The notes beneath the pieces were generated by a model. The model ran no database searches, was not told where the DNA came from, and saw only the letters and a list, made by a program, of their open reading frames with translations. A program made the translations under genes and the position numbers. Positions 55,803 through 64,000 of a stretch of DNA of 64,000 nt are shown in pieces. The DNA comes from Anastrepha obliqua (lineage: Eukaryota > Arthropoda > Insecta > Diptera > Tephritidae), in contig NC_072893.1 in assembly GCF_027943255.1 (NCBI RefSeq), forward strand, positions 98,029,784 to 98,093,783, given 5' to 3'. Numbering within the stretch: the stretch's first letter is position 1; every line of letters starts with the position of its first letter.

Positions 55803-57809
55803 GTTTTTGCTTAACTAATCACCAGTAACAAAGATTTTTGCTAGACAACTTACTGTGGAATCTTTCTTTCAAAATAGGCTTTTATAGCACGAAAATTCAG
55901 TAAAAGAAAGCTGAGTAAACCATAGGCGTCGTCAAAAAGATTAACATTCCGTGTCACTTCTTCAACGCTATTGTTAGGAAGTGTATCATTATTTTATTAT
56001 GATTAATCGAAGTAACCAAACTTATGCCAAGCCTAAAATTGCCTAAAAAATAACATAACTAAGATATATATATAAAATAATCATAAATATGTGATGCGAT
56101 AAAGCAATATGAGGCGGTGTTATTGTCCCAAACAATTTAAAGAGAAGCATGAGCAGTAAGGCCGTTATTAGAGGTACCATAACATAATCATATCATAAAA
56201 GATAGAACATCTTGGTCTAGAAAGGATGTAGCTGTTTCGACTGGACATTTAGGGACTATTATTGATTGAATCGGAGTCGAACTACTCCTCCACTTTGAGG
56301 TATTCGTCCTAATATTTTCCTAGATAGGAAGGGAGGGCGACCGCTATAAAAAAACATTTGCTTTCATCCTAGTGTTTATACTCAAAGTATGTTATTAGTC
56401 TATATTTGGATAGCGGGGGTGTAAATTAAAAATAAATTCCCATTTCATTTATGAGAAGTATATTAACAAAAATTTAGACGCCAATTATACTTGTATATGT
56501 TTTGTTTTGTTTTGAGGAAAGCATTAAAAAGTTGAAAGATATTACATGAAGTATCTCCTGTTTTTCAACGGTTTGGTGTAAAGAAGTACTTTGCCTCGAA
56601 CTCCATTTTATTTCATCTTCACTGCCCATCAAATCTATTTTTTATTCTCTTTCTTCTTTGGTGTTACTACTTAAACTCAAATTGAAAAATATAGTTTTGT
56701 TCGCTCACATAATTACATTCAAAAACTAACCCCTTCATGTAATACTAAAATTTTACCCCTTTTTTAACACCTTCCTCCCATAATTACGTACATACATAAA
56801 CTGCGATTAGTCATTGAGAAATTGCAATATTGATTTAAAATTTCCCAAGGGAGGTGACTACTTCGATAATTGTAATTAAGAGAGGCGACGGTATTCCAGC
56901 TTGTAATTATAATTTAAAAGTATATGTAGTAATCTTTATTATTGAAGGGTTTGTTTAAGTTTTTCTTTAAATTAAGTGGAGGCGAAAATATGTTTGGTAT
57001 TTGATATTACTGATATCAGTGCTGCGCCATATCTGCTTCGATTTGAATAACACAAGCAAAAAAACCAGATATTACTTATCAATTACACTGTGTGACAAAA
57101 AAAAAATTAAATATACTTTTATGGAGACCTAGCACAACTTGTGGCTATAGAAAAACTAAAAAAAATGGTATAGGAGAAATTTCCAATACACCCCCAAAAT
57201 CTCATTTTATGGCCATAAAACCGTTTTTCAATAGGTTGATGTGAAGAATAACTCCTAACTTCGCCAATTTCCATCCGATTTCGAATTTGCTTTTTTAGTT
57301 CGAAAGAACAAAAACAAGCCTTTTTGACAGTGTGTTGACAATTTTTCTGAAATGACAACTGACGAGACTGTAGACGGAAGTATTTGGATTTTTTTTATTT
57401 ATTCTCTATTTTTTTGACTTTGACATAATTTTTACGATATTATCCGATATTGAGGATTTTTTTTAGTACACTACTGTTATAGTAAATTTAATTTTGTGTC
57501 AAATGAGCTATATTTGACTGTAATTGAATTAAAATTAATAGAGTTGTGTGGGTTTTAAGATTTTTTCTTTTTTTTTACTACGAGATTTGGTATGCGTTTC
57601 GAAGCATGAAAATGATAGCAAGTGTCATTATAAAGGCATAATATTTATTGGAGTATTGTGCAGTGCAGAGCATTGTACGGTATGGTACGGTGCGGTACGG
57701 TGCAGTACACAACGGAACTGGTTCCAAACTTAAAAATGCATTGGAAACGCCCCTTTGGAATCTTCATCAGTTTTGAATACTTCTCTGTAAGAAATTCGAT
57801 CATCATCAT
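55803..57809. other. no gene recognised (2.0 kb)
   Basis: Upstream flank of the receptor gene, then A+T-rich sequence. A 79-codon minus-strand frame at 57119-57358 has no known motif. At about 57660-57710 GGTACGGT/GGTGCGGT repeats form a small imperfect array. The first few hundred bases above 55802 should include the receptor's promoter, but I see no clear TATA box. Confidence 0.5.
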
Positions 57810-58208
57810 TCATCTTAAGTCGTCATCAACTAAATTCCATTGTTTAAATCGAGAAGCGAGCGTTTCAGATTGTCTTCCCGATAGAAGTAAATCACGAGAA
57901 AGATCCTGAAAATCTGAATTTGATACAATGTGTCGTTCTGAAGACTTAGAACCAGACGGAAAGTACTCTTCATCATCAGGTTTATTGTTATCAGTTTGAT
58001 CACCATCAGCAATGAGTTGAACTTCCTTCAGTTCATGACCTGCAGTTGAGTCAATCATATCGTCCAAGACTACGGGGTTCTTAACATTTGCAACATCAGC
58101 ATACTTTATGTGCTTTCGAGTTTTATAATGATGACCGTTTACGTCCGTTTTACAAAAATAACAATCATCTGTTGTTCTTAAAGATCGACAATTTTCATAA
58201 TATTTCAA
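57810..58208 (-). pseudogene. N-terminal fragment of the same family as the long-TIR element protein
   Basis: The 132-codon frame opens NCRSLRTTDDCYFCKTDVNG, then HHYKTRKHIKYADV, an acidic middle, and SNSDFQDLSRDLLLSGRQSE with LASRFKQWNLVDDD. From memory this CYFC zinc-like start and the LxDLxRDLxLSxxQxExLxSRLxxWNLL block belong to the N-terminal third of the arthropod family whose C-terminal part appears at 50080-50640. The frame is open but ends without the central region. It meets the dispersed repeat at 58209. Confidence 0.6.
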
Positions 58209-58365
58209 TAATTTTAACGCGTTGTATCGTGTAAATATCCATGGTTAAAATTGTATATACGTCTACTTGAAAAATGTCAAAGATGACATGAAAACGGTAC
58301 CGTCTAGAAATTAATCACTACTGATATCTAAGCGTCACTTTTGAAAGACCCTTTGCATGCCGTGA
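58200..58365 (+). repeat. dispersed repeat shared with 17440-17600
   Basis: Same landmarks as the 17.4-kb copy (ATGTCAAAGATGACAT, GGTACCGT.TAG, GCGTCACTTTTGAAAGACCC). It borders the coding fragment at 57810-58208. Confidence 0.6.
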
Positions 58366-58795
58366 TTCGTATATGTATTTAAAACTCTAAACTATGAAAA
58401 GAAATTCTACGGGTACGAGTTATTAGTGGTAAGGACAAGTATATGCCTTAACGATGGATTTGAAAAAGTTTATGAAACACAGGAGCTAGTGTCCGAACAA
58501 CACAATGACTAATATAAATAAGGCTCAGGAACAGCAAAATGTTGTTGCCGCTTTGTGTGATGATATTTCAAGGCGTATTACAGTGTTAATTTTTAATTTT
58601 AAGTTATTTAAAATTTAACAAAAATATAAAAAAAATATTTGGTTTTTACAGCATCGAATTAATATAAGACATTTATAACTAATATTTCGGTCTTTCATAT
58701 CAGGAAACAAACTTCAAATAACTAAATAAAAATATTCTAATATACTTATTTACATAGAATATTATTCACTGTCAAAAGACATAATTCAAGGGAGC
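58366..58795. other. no gene recognised
   Basis: About 430 bp of A+T-rich sequence. Confidence 0.5.
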
Positions 58796-59531
58796 GTGTC
58801 ATTATTCTGTTTTACAAAATTCTGTAAATTGCAAAAAAATTCTGCTTTTTAAAATTCTGCTTTTTCAAAATTCTGCTTTCTAAAATTCTGCTTTTTAAAA
58901 TTCTGCTTTCTAAAATTCTGCTTTTTCAAAATTCTGCATGTTTAATGCGAAAAATTCTGCTTTATTCAAGTTTTGTGATTTTCGTCATACAAGAAGTAAC
59001 AAAATAAACATTTAATTCATAAATATACATATAGGTATGTTTAAGCGATAACAATATTTTAGTTTAGCCAATTACAATATTTTTTGCAATTCTTTTTAAA
59101 TATGTAGTGTGGCTTAATTCATTTCTTTTTTTAATAATTCTTCGCAGCTGTTCGTTTTTTATTTAGAAGAGTTCTACGCAAAAATACTGTGGATTGCGTA
59201 GCCGGAGTTGGACTGATGAGGGTTATTTTTTTGAAGCGCGGCCGAAGGCCGGCCACGCTAAAAGAAATTCTACGCAAAAATACTGTAGATTCTATCGAAA
59301 CTGAAGAAAAAATTATTATTTTTTATTTAATATCTCGAATAATAATAAAAAATAATAATAATAATAAATTAAATAATTACATTACCTCTTTAACATTGTT
59401 AACATTATATTTTAATACAGTATTTTGTAATACAGAATTTTGAAAGCAGAATTTTAAAAAAGCAGAATTTTAAAAAAGCAGAATTTAAAAAAAGTTGTTT
59501 TTAGAATTTTGTACAGACAGAATTTCGACAC
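58796..59531. mobile_element. 736-bp fold-back element with inverted subterminal repeat arrays
   Basis: Left end GTGTCATTATTCTGT..TACAAAATTCT and right end, reversed, GTGTCGAAATTCTGT..TACAAAATTCT. Inside the left end about nine AAATTCTGCTTTT units (period 15-16 bp) run to about 58960; inside the right end the inverse, AGCAGAATTTTAAAA, occurs three to four times (59440-59495). In the middle TTCTACGCAAAAATACTGT occurs twice in direct orientation (about 59171 and 59270) around a G+C-rich palindrome (GCGCGGCCGAAGGCC). The open frame at 59189-59443 has no motif. Confidence 0.75.
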
Positions 59532-59668
59532 CAACCCATAATTGAATTATAAGTGGAATTTGTGAATTTTTGTCACTGTCTCTTAAAGGTTGCGTTTCTT
59601 CTCGCCTAAAGGTAGTAAAAATAAGCAAAATAGGGTCAATTTAGTTAATGTGTGTAATAATATTTGGG

Positions 59669-59930
59669 GTGGGCGCGTAGACGAATTGGTTGGGGCGTGA
59701 CTCCTCGAATCTCCAAGCATGAAACACCAAATGATAGAAAACGAGTTTTCTAATGGCAGTCGCCCTTCGGTAAGCAATGGCAAACCTCCAAGTGTATTTC
59801 TGCCATGAGAAAGCTCCTCATAAAAACCCATCTGACGTTCGGAGTCGACTTACAATTGTAGGACCCTCCATTTGGATACGCACACCACAAGTAGGAGGAG
59901 GAGCACGGCTAAACAGCTAATAAAGGGCGT
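59669..59930 (+). repeat. SINE family 1, diverged copy
   Basis: GGCGCGTAGACGAATTGGTT starts it (A box damaged), the B-box region is partly deleted (CGAATCTCC), and the body AAGTGTATTTCTGCC, GAAAGCTCCTCATAAAAA and TCGGAGTCGACTT is clear. The 3' part GACCCTCCATTTGGATACGC..GGAGGAGGAGCACGGC matches the full copy at 23.5 kb. Confidence 0.85.
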
Positions 59931-60489
59931 AAACCCAAAATTTATACTACACATATAATATGACAATATACAGTGGGGTGCACAAATGAGTACATGTTTG
60001 TACTCCGTACACTTCCAAGTGCATAACAGTAACAATAATAAAGCAATTCGCAAAATTTTTTTTCAATTTAATTTTTTATTCAATTCTTAGTAAAATAAAT
60101 AATAACACAAAACAAAAAGGAACAAATTGTAGGAAATGAGCGAATAAAACAAAAACAACTTCTATGTACTCAATTTTGCACCTGCAAGATCTCAGTTTTT
60201 TCTCAATAATATCAGCGAAAAAATTTATTTACCTTGGTTTTTTTCTCGAAAATTTTAAGATTACTTAGTTTAAAGCAAACTGTGAACGCGGCACATTTAA
60301 ATTTAATAAAATAGAGGAAGTTAGTGAAACAATTTAATACGTAATTAAAGTCATGAAGAAATTATCGCGACAAATTGAGGACAGTGTTATATCCATGACA
60401 AATGCTGGTTCCGCGACGCGAATAATAGCCAAGCAACTGAACATAAGCCAAACCCGAAATTTATACTACACATATAATATGACAATATA
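59931..60489. repeat. 40-bp direct repeats bracketing a Tc1 fragment
   Basis: AAACCCAAAATTTATACTAC and the following 20 bp, ACATATAATATGACAATATA, at 59931-59970 recur at 60450-60489 with one change (CCAA to CCGA). The 479 bp between is the 5' part of a Tc1-type transposon. Tc1 insertion itself duplicates only TA, so the long direct repeat needs another cause. Confidence 0.92.
59971..60449 (+). mobile_element. 5' part of a Tc1-type transposon
   Basis: Starts right after TA with CAGTGGGGTGCACAAATGAG, a Tc1-type terminus. At about 60352 a transposase frame begins MKKLSRQIEDSVISMTNAGS and goes on ATRIIAKQLNISQT, the first helix-turn-helix of the family, then ends at the second 40-bp repeat. The DDE domain and right terminus are absent. 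Confidence 0.75.
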
Positions 60490-60794
60490 TGTATGTAAGT
60501 TACCGTAAAGCCGTCCGTAGTATGTAAAGTAAATAGTAGTAAAATATGTGAATAATGAGTTTTAACATTGAAAATAAATTCAATTTTTCGATTTCAATAG
60601 AAAAAAAATCATTCTTTATTTCTCTTTGACTTCTTTTTTGTACTAATAAAAAAAACTCGAAATTCTTTGGAAAAACAATAACTAAAGCAACAAAAACAAA
60701 TAACACACTCTTTCGATACTGTCAATAAACTGTTTTTACACACTTTAATACAGGTTTTTTTATTAAATTCGTAATGTGAATACGAAAATTTTTG
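60490..60794. other. no gene recognised
   Basis: About 300 bp of A+T-rich sequence. Confidence 0.5.
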
Positions 60795-61085
60795 ATTAAT
60801 TTAATATTTGGTATGATAACCGTTAGCTTCAATAACATTTGGCAGGCGCTTTTTCATGAATAAATCGTTATCTTGGTAAAATTTAAAATTTGGTTTATTC
60901 TCACTTACAAACCCCAATCAAGTCAGTCCATCGTTGTAATACAGCATTATCCTTGGCTCGTCGCAAAGTATAACGTCGTCCCAATAATCTTCTGGTTCGG
61001 AAATGTAGTTCAAAGCAAAAGATAGGCGTTTTTCTGCATTTTGTGCAGACAGCAATGGTTTCTTGCGTGCTGATCTCGATGAATA
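60795..61085 (-). pseudogene. Tc1-type transposase relic, internally deleted
   Basis: Minus strand: RSARKKPLLSAQNAEKRLSF, ALNYISEPEDYWDDVILCDE, then NKPNFKFYQDND and directly LFMKKRLPNVIEANGYHTKY with a stop. The first motif is normally FxDESKF (here LCDEPRI), the second QDNDPKH (here cut after QDND). The deletion joins the second motif to the final helix, so the third catalytic residue is lost. Confidence 0.7.
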
Positions 61086-61089
61086 TTTA

Positions 61090-61818
61090 GGAGGAATAAA
61101 AATCGATTTTTTTTTTGCATGTTATTGTAGTAAAACATTTCAAAAATACCGTGTTAAAATTTTAAGTCAATCCGAGCAAAACTTTTTAAGTTATAGAGCA
61201 TAAAGCCGAGCCGCCTCAAACATCTGCCGAGACGCAGCAGTTGCGCGCGTAGTCCGTTACAAACTTTAAACGCGGTTTTCTCGAACCTTTTTTTTAAAGT
61301 GCGTAGTCATTGGCATTTGAAAACTACTCAACCGATCCTTTTGAAATTTTGCACACATATTTTACATATAAAAAACCTCCCGCCAACGTTTTTTTTTCGC
61401 CATTTTTTTTTATATTAAGGTGGTTTTACACCTACAAAATGGCGGCATTTTTTCGTCAAAAATCACTTTTTACTTCAAACGACTACCAAATGGCTGAAAA
61501 TGAAAATAAATCGTCAAAATAAACGTTGGGGGGAAGTTTAACTCATACTTTAACTAAATTATTCGATTTTTTTGATTTCAGATGATTCTACGCTGAGATA
61601 TGCTGACTACTGCAAAATGTATTTTTGAAAAGACGTCTACGTAAATGTGCTCTCATTCGCTCACTTTGCAATATTTTTACATGAAAATTTTATCAAATAT
61701 TCTTGAAAGGTTACTTTATAATATGCAACAACTTTTAATAAACTGACTTTAACCGTTTCGCTACAATAAATTCATGAAAAAAGTGGTTTTTTTTTAGCGT
61801 TTATCCCTTACCCCCCCC
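61090..61818. mobile_element. relative of the TTAA MITE at 24074
   Basis: The right end TTATCCCTTACCCCCCCC is followed by TTAA (61819-61822), like GTTACCCC-TTAA at 24.8 kb. Interior blocks AAAATGGCGGCATT and CTTTAAACGCGGTTTTCTCG also occur, the latter inverted, in the 24-kb element. The left end near 61090 (GGAGGAATAAAAATCG) is degenerate, so its limit is a guess. Confidence 0.5.
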
Positions 61819-62106
61819 TTAATCTAAAAAGCTATGAATGAAAATATAATATTTAATAAGAATTTTTACAAATGCCTGATCGAGACTTACAAGTATGAAA
61901 ATTCCCAAATGGCTGGTTCGTTTTATTTTATTGATTATCACTAGAAATAACACACGATCGTTCATAATGAAAAATTATTATTAATTTGTTTCTTAATTTG
62001 CAAATTCGTTTTTATTATAATACCTTCCCGAACGATACTTTGAACGAATAACAAAGCAAAGCGGAAAGCGTTGCTAACCATATAATTTGCATAAAAATCA
62101 CAAGTT

Positions 62107-62290
62107 CATCCGCTTTACAGTCCTGATTTAGCAACTAGTAATTGCTTTTAGTTCCCAAGCATCAAAAATAAAATGCGAGGTCAACGTTTTTCAACGCCGG
62201 AAGAAGCTGTTGAAGCGTTTAAACAGCTTGTTTTTGAGGTTTGGACTTCTGATTGGCAAAAGTGCTTTGAAAATTGATATATAAAGTTCG
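62107..62290 (+). pseudogene. mariner/SETMAR-type transposase C-terminus
   Basis: Reads HPLYSPDLATSNCF, a stop, FPSIKNKMRGQRFSTPEEAV, EAFKQLVFEVWTSDWQKCFE. It matches the end of SETMAR-type mariners (PPYSPDLAPCDFFLFPHIKN..). The third catalytic Asp (CDFF) reads Asn here (SNCF), and the gene upstream is absent. Confidence 0.8.
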
Positions 62291-62499
62291 GTCTGAACCA
62301 AATTCAGCACTTACTTATTTTAAAAATCAAATTTTCAAATTTACTGATTGGTAATGTCAAGTTTGTGACCTACATACACTAATCTAGATAGTGCCAGCCT
62401 GCCTCTAATAAATAAATATAACAAAAGCATCAAATCTAAATTCTAAATTTTATTTATGTGCACTAAATCCCTTTAACGGGGAGTGTTCATAGAAGCCAG

Positions 62500-63096
62500 G
62501 AAAGTAAGAGCTATTAGTCGAGTATTCAAAAGTGGTAATAATTAAGAATAATTATCGACCAATCTCCAATCATCCACAGTTTCAAAATTATTTGAACTTA
62601 TTGTGAAAGATAGAATTTATTTTGCAGTGAATCGTTTAATCTCTGTATACCTACATGGTTTCAAGAATGATAAATCAAGTTATCTTGCCGTCTTTTCTGA
62701 ATATTGTAAAATATGTAAAATAGTATATCGCTTTTCAAAATAAAGTTCAAGTTGACACTGTCTACACAGACTTCAAAATCATTTGATGAGGTTTTAATTT
62801 CCACATGGAGGGCTATGGAATTTCATTCCACTCTTTTAAAATAAGTTAAATCCTATCTCTGCTCTCGGAAATTTGTTGTTAATATTTATGGTGCGTCATC
62901 TATTTCTTTTATTGCGTCCTCTGGTATACCCCGAGGATAATGACATTTCCAGGTGTATTAATAATGCAAATGTACGAGTATGCTGATGATTTACTTGGTA
63001 ATTTCAAGTACAGCAGACTCTATAATCATCAATCTGATTCAGATACTACTTATATAATGTCGTTGCTTGGTGTACAATAAAGAAATTAAAATTAAA
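62500..63096 (+). pseudogene. jockey-type reverse transcriptase relic
   Basis: In shifting frames: ISRVFKSGN, NYRPISNHPTVSKLFELIVK, VDTVYTDF(S)KAFDE, ASSGIPRG, NNANVRVYADDLLGNFKYS (YADD box near 62980) and NVVAWCTIKKLKLN at the right edge. The last block is the usual WCxxNxLxLN segment and is cut at 63097 by the transposon that follows. Confidence 0.75.
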
Positions 63097-63098
63097 TA

Positions 63099-64000
63099 CA
63101 GGGTGGCTGATGAATTTTGCTACATTAAGAAACTCAAATAACTTTTTTTTTAGTGTATGGAATTCATTTATTTTTTTTTTTTTTTTCAAGTTGAAGGCCA
63201 TTAAATTTTATTAAATGTAGCTTAACTATAATAGTTTTAAAAATAATTGAATTTAAATGCCCCCCATGCTCGTTGACACAAGTGCGGCATCTTAGTAAAA
63301 AGTTGTTCATTGCTGCTTTGAGAGTTGCGACAGGAATAGCCGCAATTGTTGCCCGAATGGATTGTTTTAGTTCATCCAAATTTGTTGGCTTTGTTTTATA
63401 AACTTCTTGTTTACATAAACCCCACAAGAAAAAGTCAGGTGCAGTAAGGTCAGGCGACCTGGGGGGCCAACGAAATTCGGAGTTTCTTGAAATCAGTTTA
63501 TTGGGAAATTTTCGTCGCAACTCTGTCATAACACTCTGGGCTATGTGAGACGTTGCCCCATCTTGTTGAAACCACACAGAGTTGAAAGGAATTATCTTTC
63601 GGCGTAGTTCTGGATAGAAAAATTCTTTCAGCATTTTCAAATAACGGTCTCCAGTAACCATAACGGTGTGACCATTTTCTTCAAAAAAATAAGGCCCGAC
63701 AATACAGCGTGAAGAAACCGCACACCACACTGTCACGCGAAGAGGATGCAATTCCGTCTCGTGGAGTATCTGTGGGTTAGAAGTACTCCATATTCGACAA
63801 TTTTGTTTGTTCACATTGCCGTTTAAATCGAAATGTCCCATATCAGACATGAAAAGGCAGTTTAACATGTTTTGGTCTTCTTCCACCATTTGCAGGATCT
63901 TCTGGCAAAATTCCAAGCGAATCGGCAAGTCTGCTGCATTCAGTTTGTTAACCATTTGAATTTTGTAGGGAAATAAGTCTAAATCTTTGTGCATTATTGT
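63099..64000 (-). mobile_element. second copy of the DD41D transposon, cut by the window end
   Basis: Begins after TA (63097-63098) with CAGGGTGGCTGATGAA, as the copy at 19366. The sequence follows that copy almost base for base to the window end. It inserted into the jockey-type RT relic. Confidence 0.95.
63164..63994 (-). CDS. DD41D transposase, second copy, N-terminus outside the window
   Basis: A 276-codon open frame starting at MHKDLDLFPYKIQMVNKLNA (the window ends about six bases upstream, so the true start is outside). Motifs: FMSDMGHFDLNG (the first Asp kept, but EA changed to MG), VWFQQDGATSHIAQ and SPDLTAPDFFLWG. A 5-bp insertion near 63230 relative to the other copy removes the stop after IIFKT and adds about 25 residues rich in Lys. 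Catalytic Asp are all present; the altered MSDEAHF box and the extended tail may weaken it. Confidence 0.9.
   Translation of the reverse strand: MHKDLDLFPYKIQMVNKLNAADLPIRLEFCQKILQMVEEDQNMLNCLFMSDMGHFDLNGNVNKQNCRIWSTSNPQILHETELHPLRVTVWCAVSSRCIVGPYFFEENGHTVMVTGDRYLKMLKEFFYPELRRKIIPFNSVWFQQDGATSHIAQSVMTELRRKFPNKLISRNSEFRWPPRSPDLTAPDFFLWGLCKQEVYKTKPTNLDELKQSIRATIAAIPVATLKAAMNNFLLRCRTCVNEHGGHLNSIIFKTIIVKLHLIKFNGLQLEKKKKNK

Noticed and set aside
57119..57358. 79-codon minus-strand frame starting MSFQKNCQHTVKKACFCSFE
   Set aside because: No motif or neighbouring exon supports it; left unannotated although the Cys content caught the eye.
58815..58960. CRISPR-like regular repeats (AAATTCTGCTTTT)
   Set aside because: The units are tandem with no unique spacers, and the sequence is eukaryotic; it is a minisatellite within a fold-back element.
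59189..59443. 84-codon frame in the fold-back element as its transposase
   Set aside because: Too short and ending in Asn/Ile-rich low-complexity sequence; no catalytic motif.

Overview
The window looks like the genome of a higher dipteran fly: A+T-rich, with short introns (about 67-80 nt) carrying standard GT/AG borders, an insect-type odorant receptor gene, and dense dipteran transposable elements. A tephritid or other acalyptrate fly is my inference, resting mainly on the mariner and SINE types. No prokaryotic features, rRNA, genuine tRNA genes or CRISPR arrays were seen.

Only two things look like host genes. A complete three-exon odorant receptor gene (396 codons after splicing) lies on the minus strand at 54465-55802. 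A probable 5' end of another host gene (two small exons, plus strand) lies at 46549-46742; I cannot name it. Nearly all the rest is mobile DNA in various states of decay.

Layout. 0-2.6 kb: a DD41D-type transposase fragment, a mariner N-terminus and a degenerate SETMAR-type mariner. 7.5-13.3 kb: a TIR element with 4-bp target duplication, Tc1 and mariner relics, a P-element-like scrap and a Helitron 3' end. 14-16.2 kb: a TA-flanked Tc1/mariner-superfamily element interrupted by an I-type retrotransposon. 18-23.8 kb: LOA/R1-type retrotransposon tails, a complete 1.3-kb DD41D transposon with one frameshift, nested retroelements and a tRNA-derived SINE. 24-28 kb: a TTAA-flanked MITE and a clean RTE-like insertion with 12-bp duplication. 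27.5-31.2 kb: a three-level nest (LOA-type element, split by a CR1/jockey-type element, split by a FLYWCH-encoding insertion). 31.5-45 kb: more LOA-type elements (families A and B), RTE-like fragments, a 700-bp internally deleted DD41D transposon and an ORF1 fragment. 45-54 kb: MITEs, two SINE families, Tc1 and DD41D relics, and a 1.8-kb element with about 465-bp terminal inverted repeats. 54-64 kb: the receptor gene, then fold-back elements, Tc1 pieces, a second fragment of the long-TIR element's protein family, and a second copy of the 1.3-kb transposon running off the end.

The most unusual items are: the long-TIR element at 49325-51124 with CACTA-like ends, whose gene belongs to an arthropod family I cannot assign to a named superfamily; a short (CAA)n-tailed SINE with three copies, each with its own target duplication; a FLYWCH-bearing insertion with ten TTCGGG motifs at one end; a fold-back element with inverted arrays of a 15-16-bp repeat; and a Tc1 end bracketed by 40-bp direct repeats. 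All family assignments rest on motif recognition by eye, not on searches.
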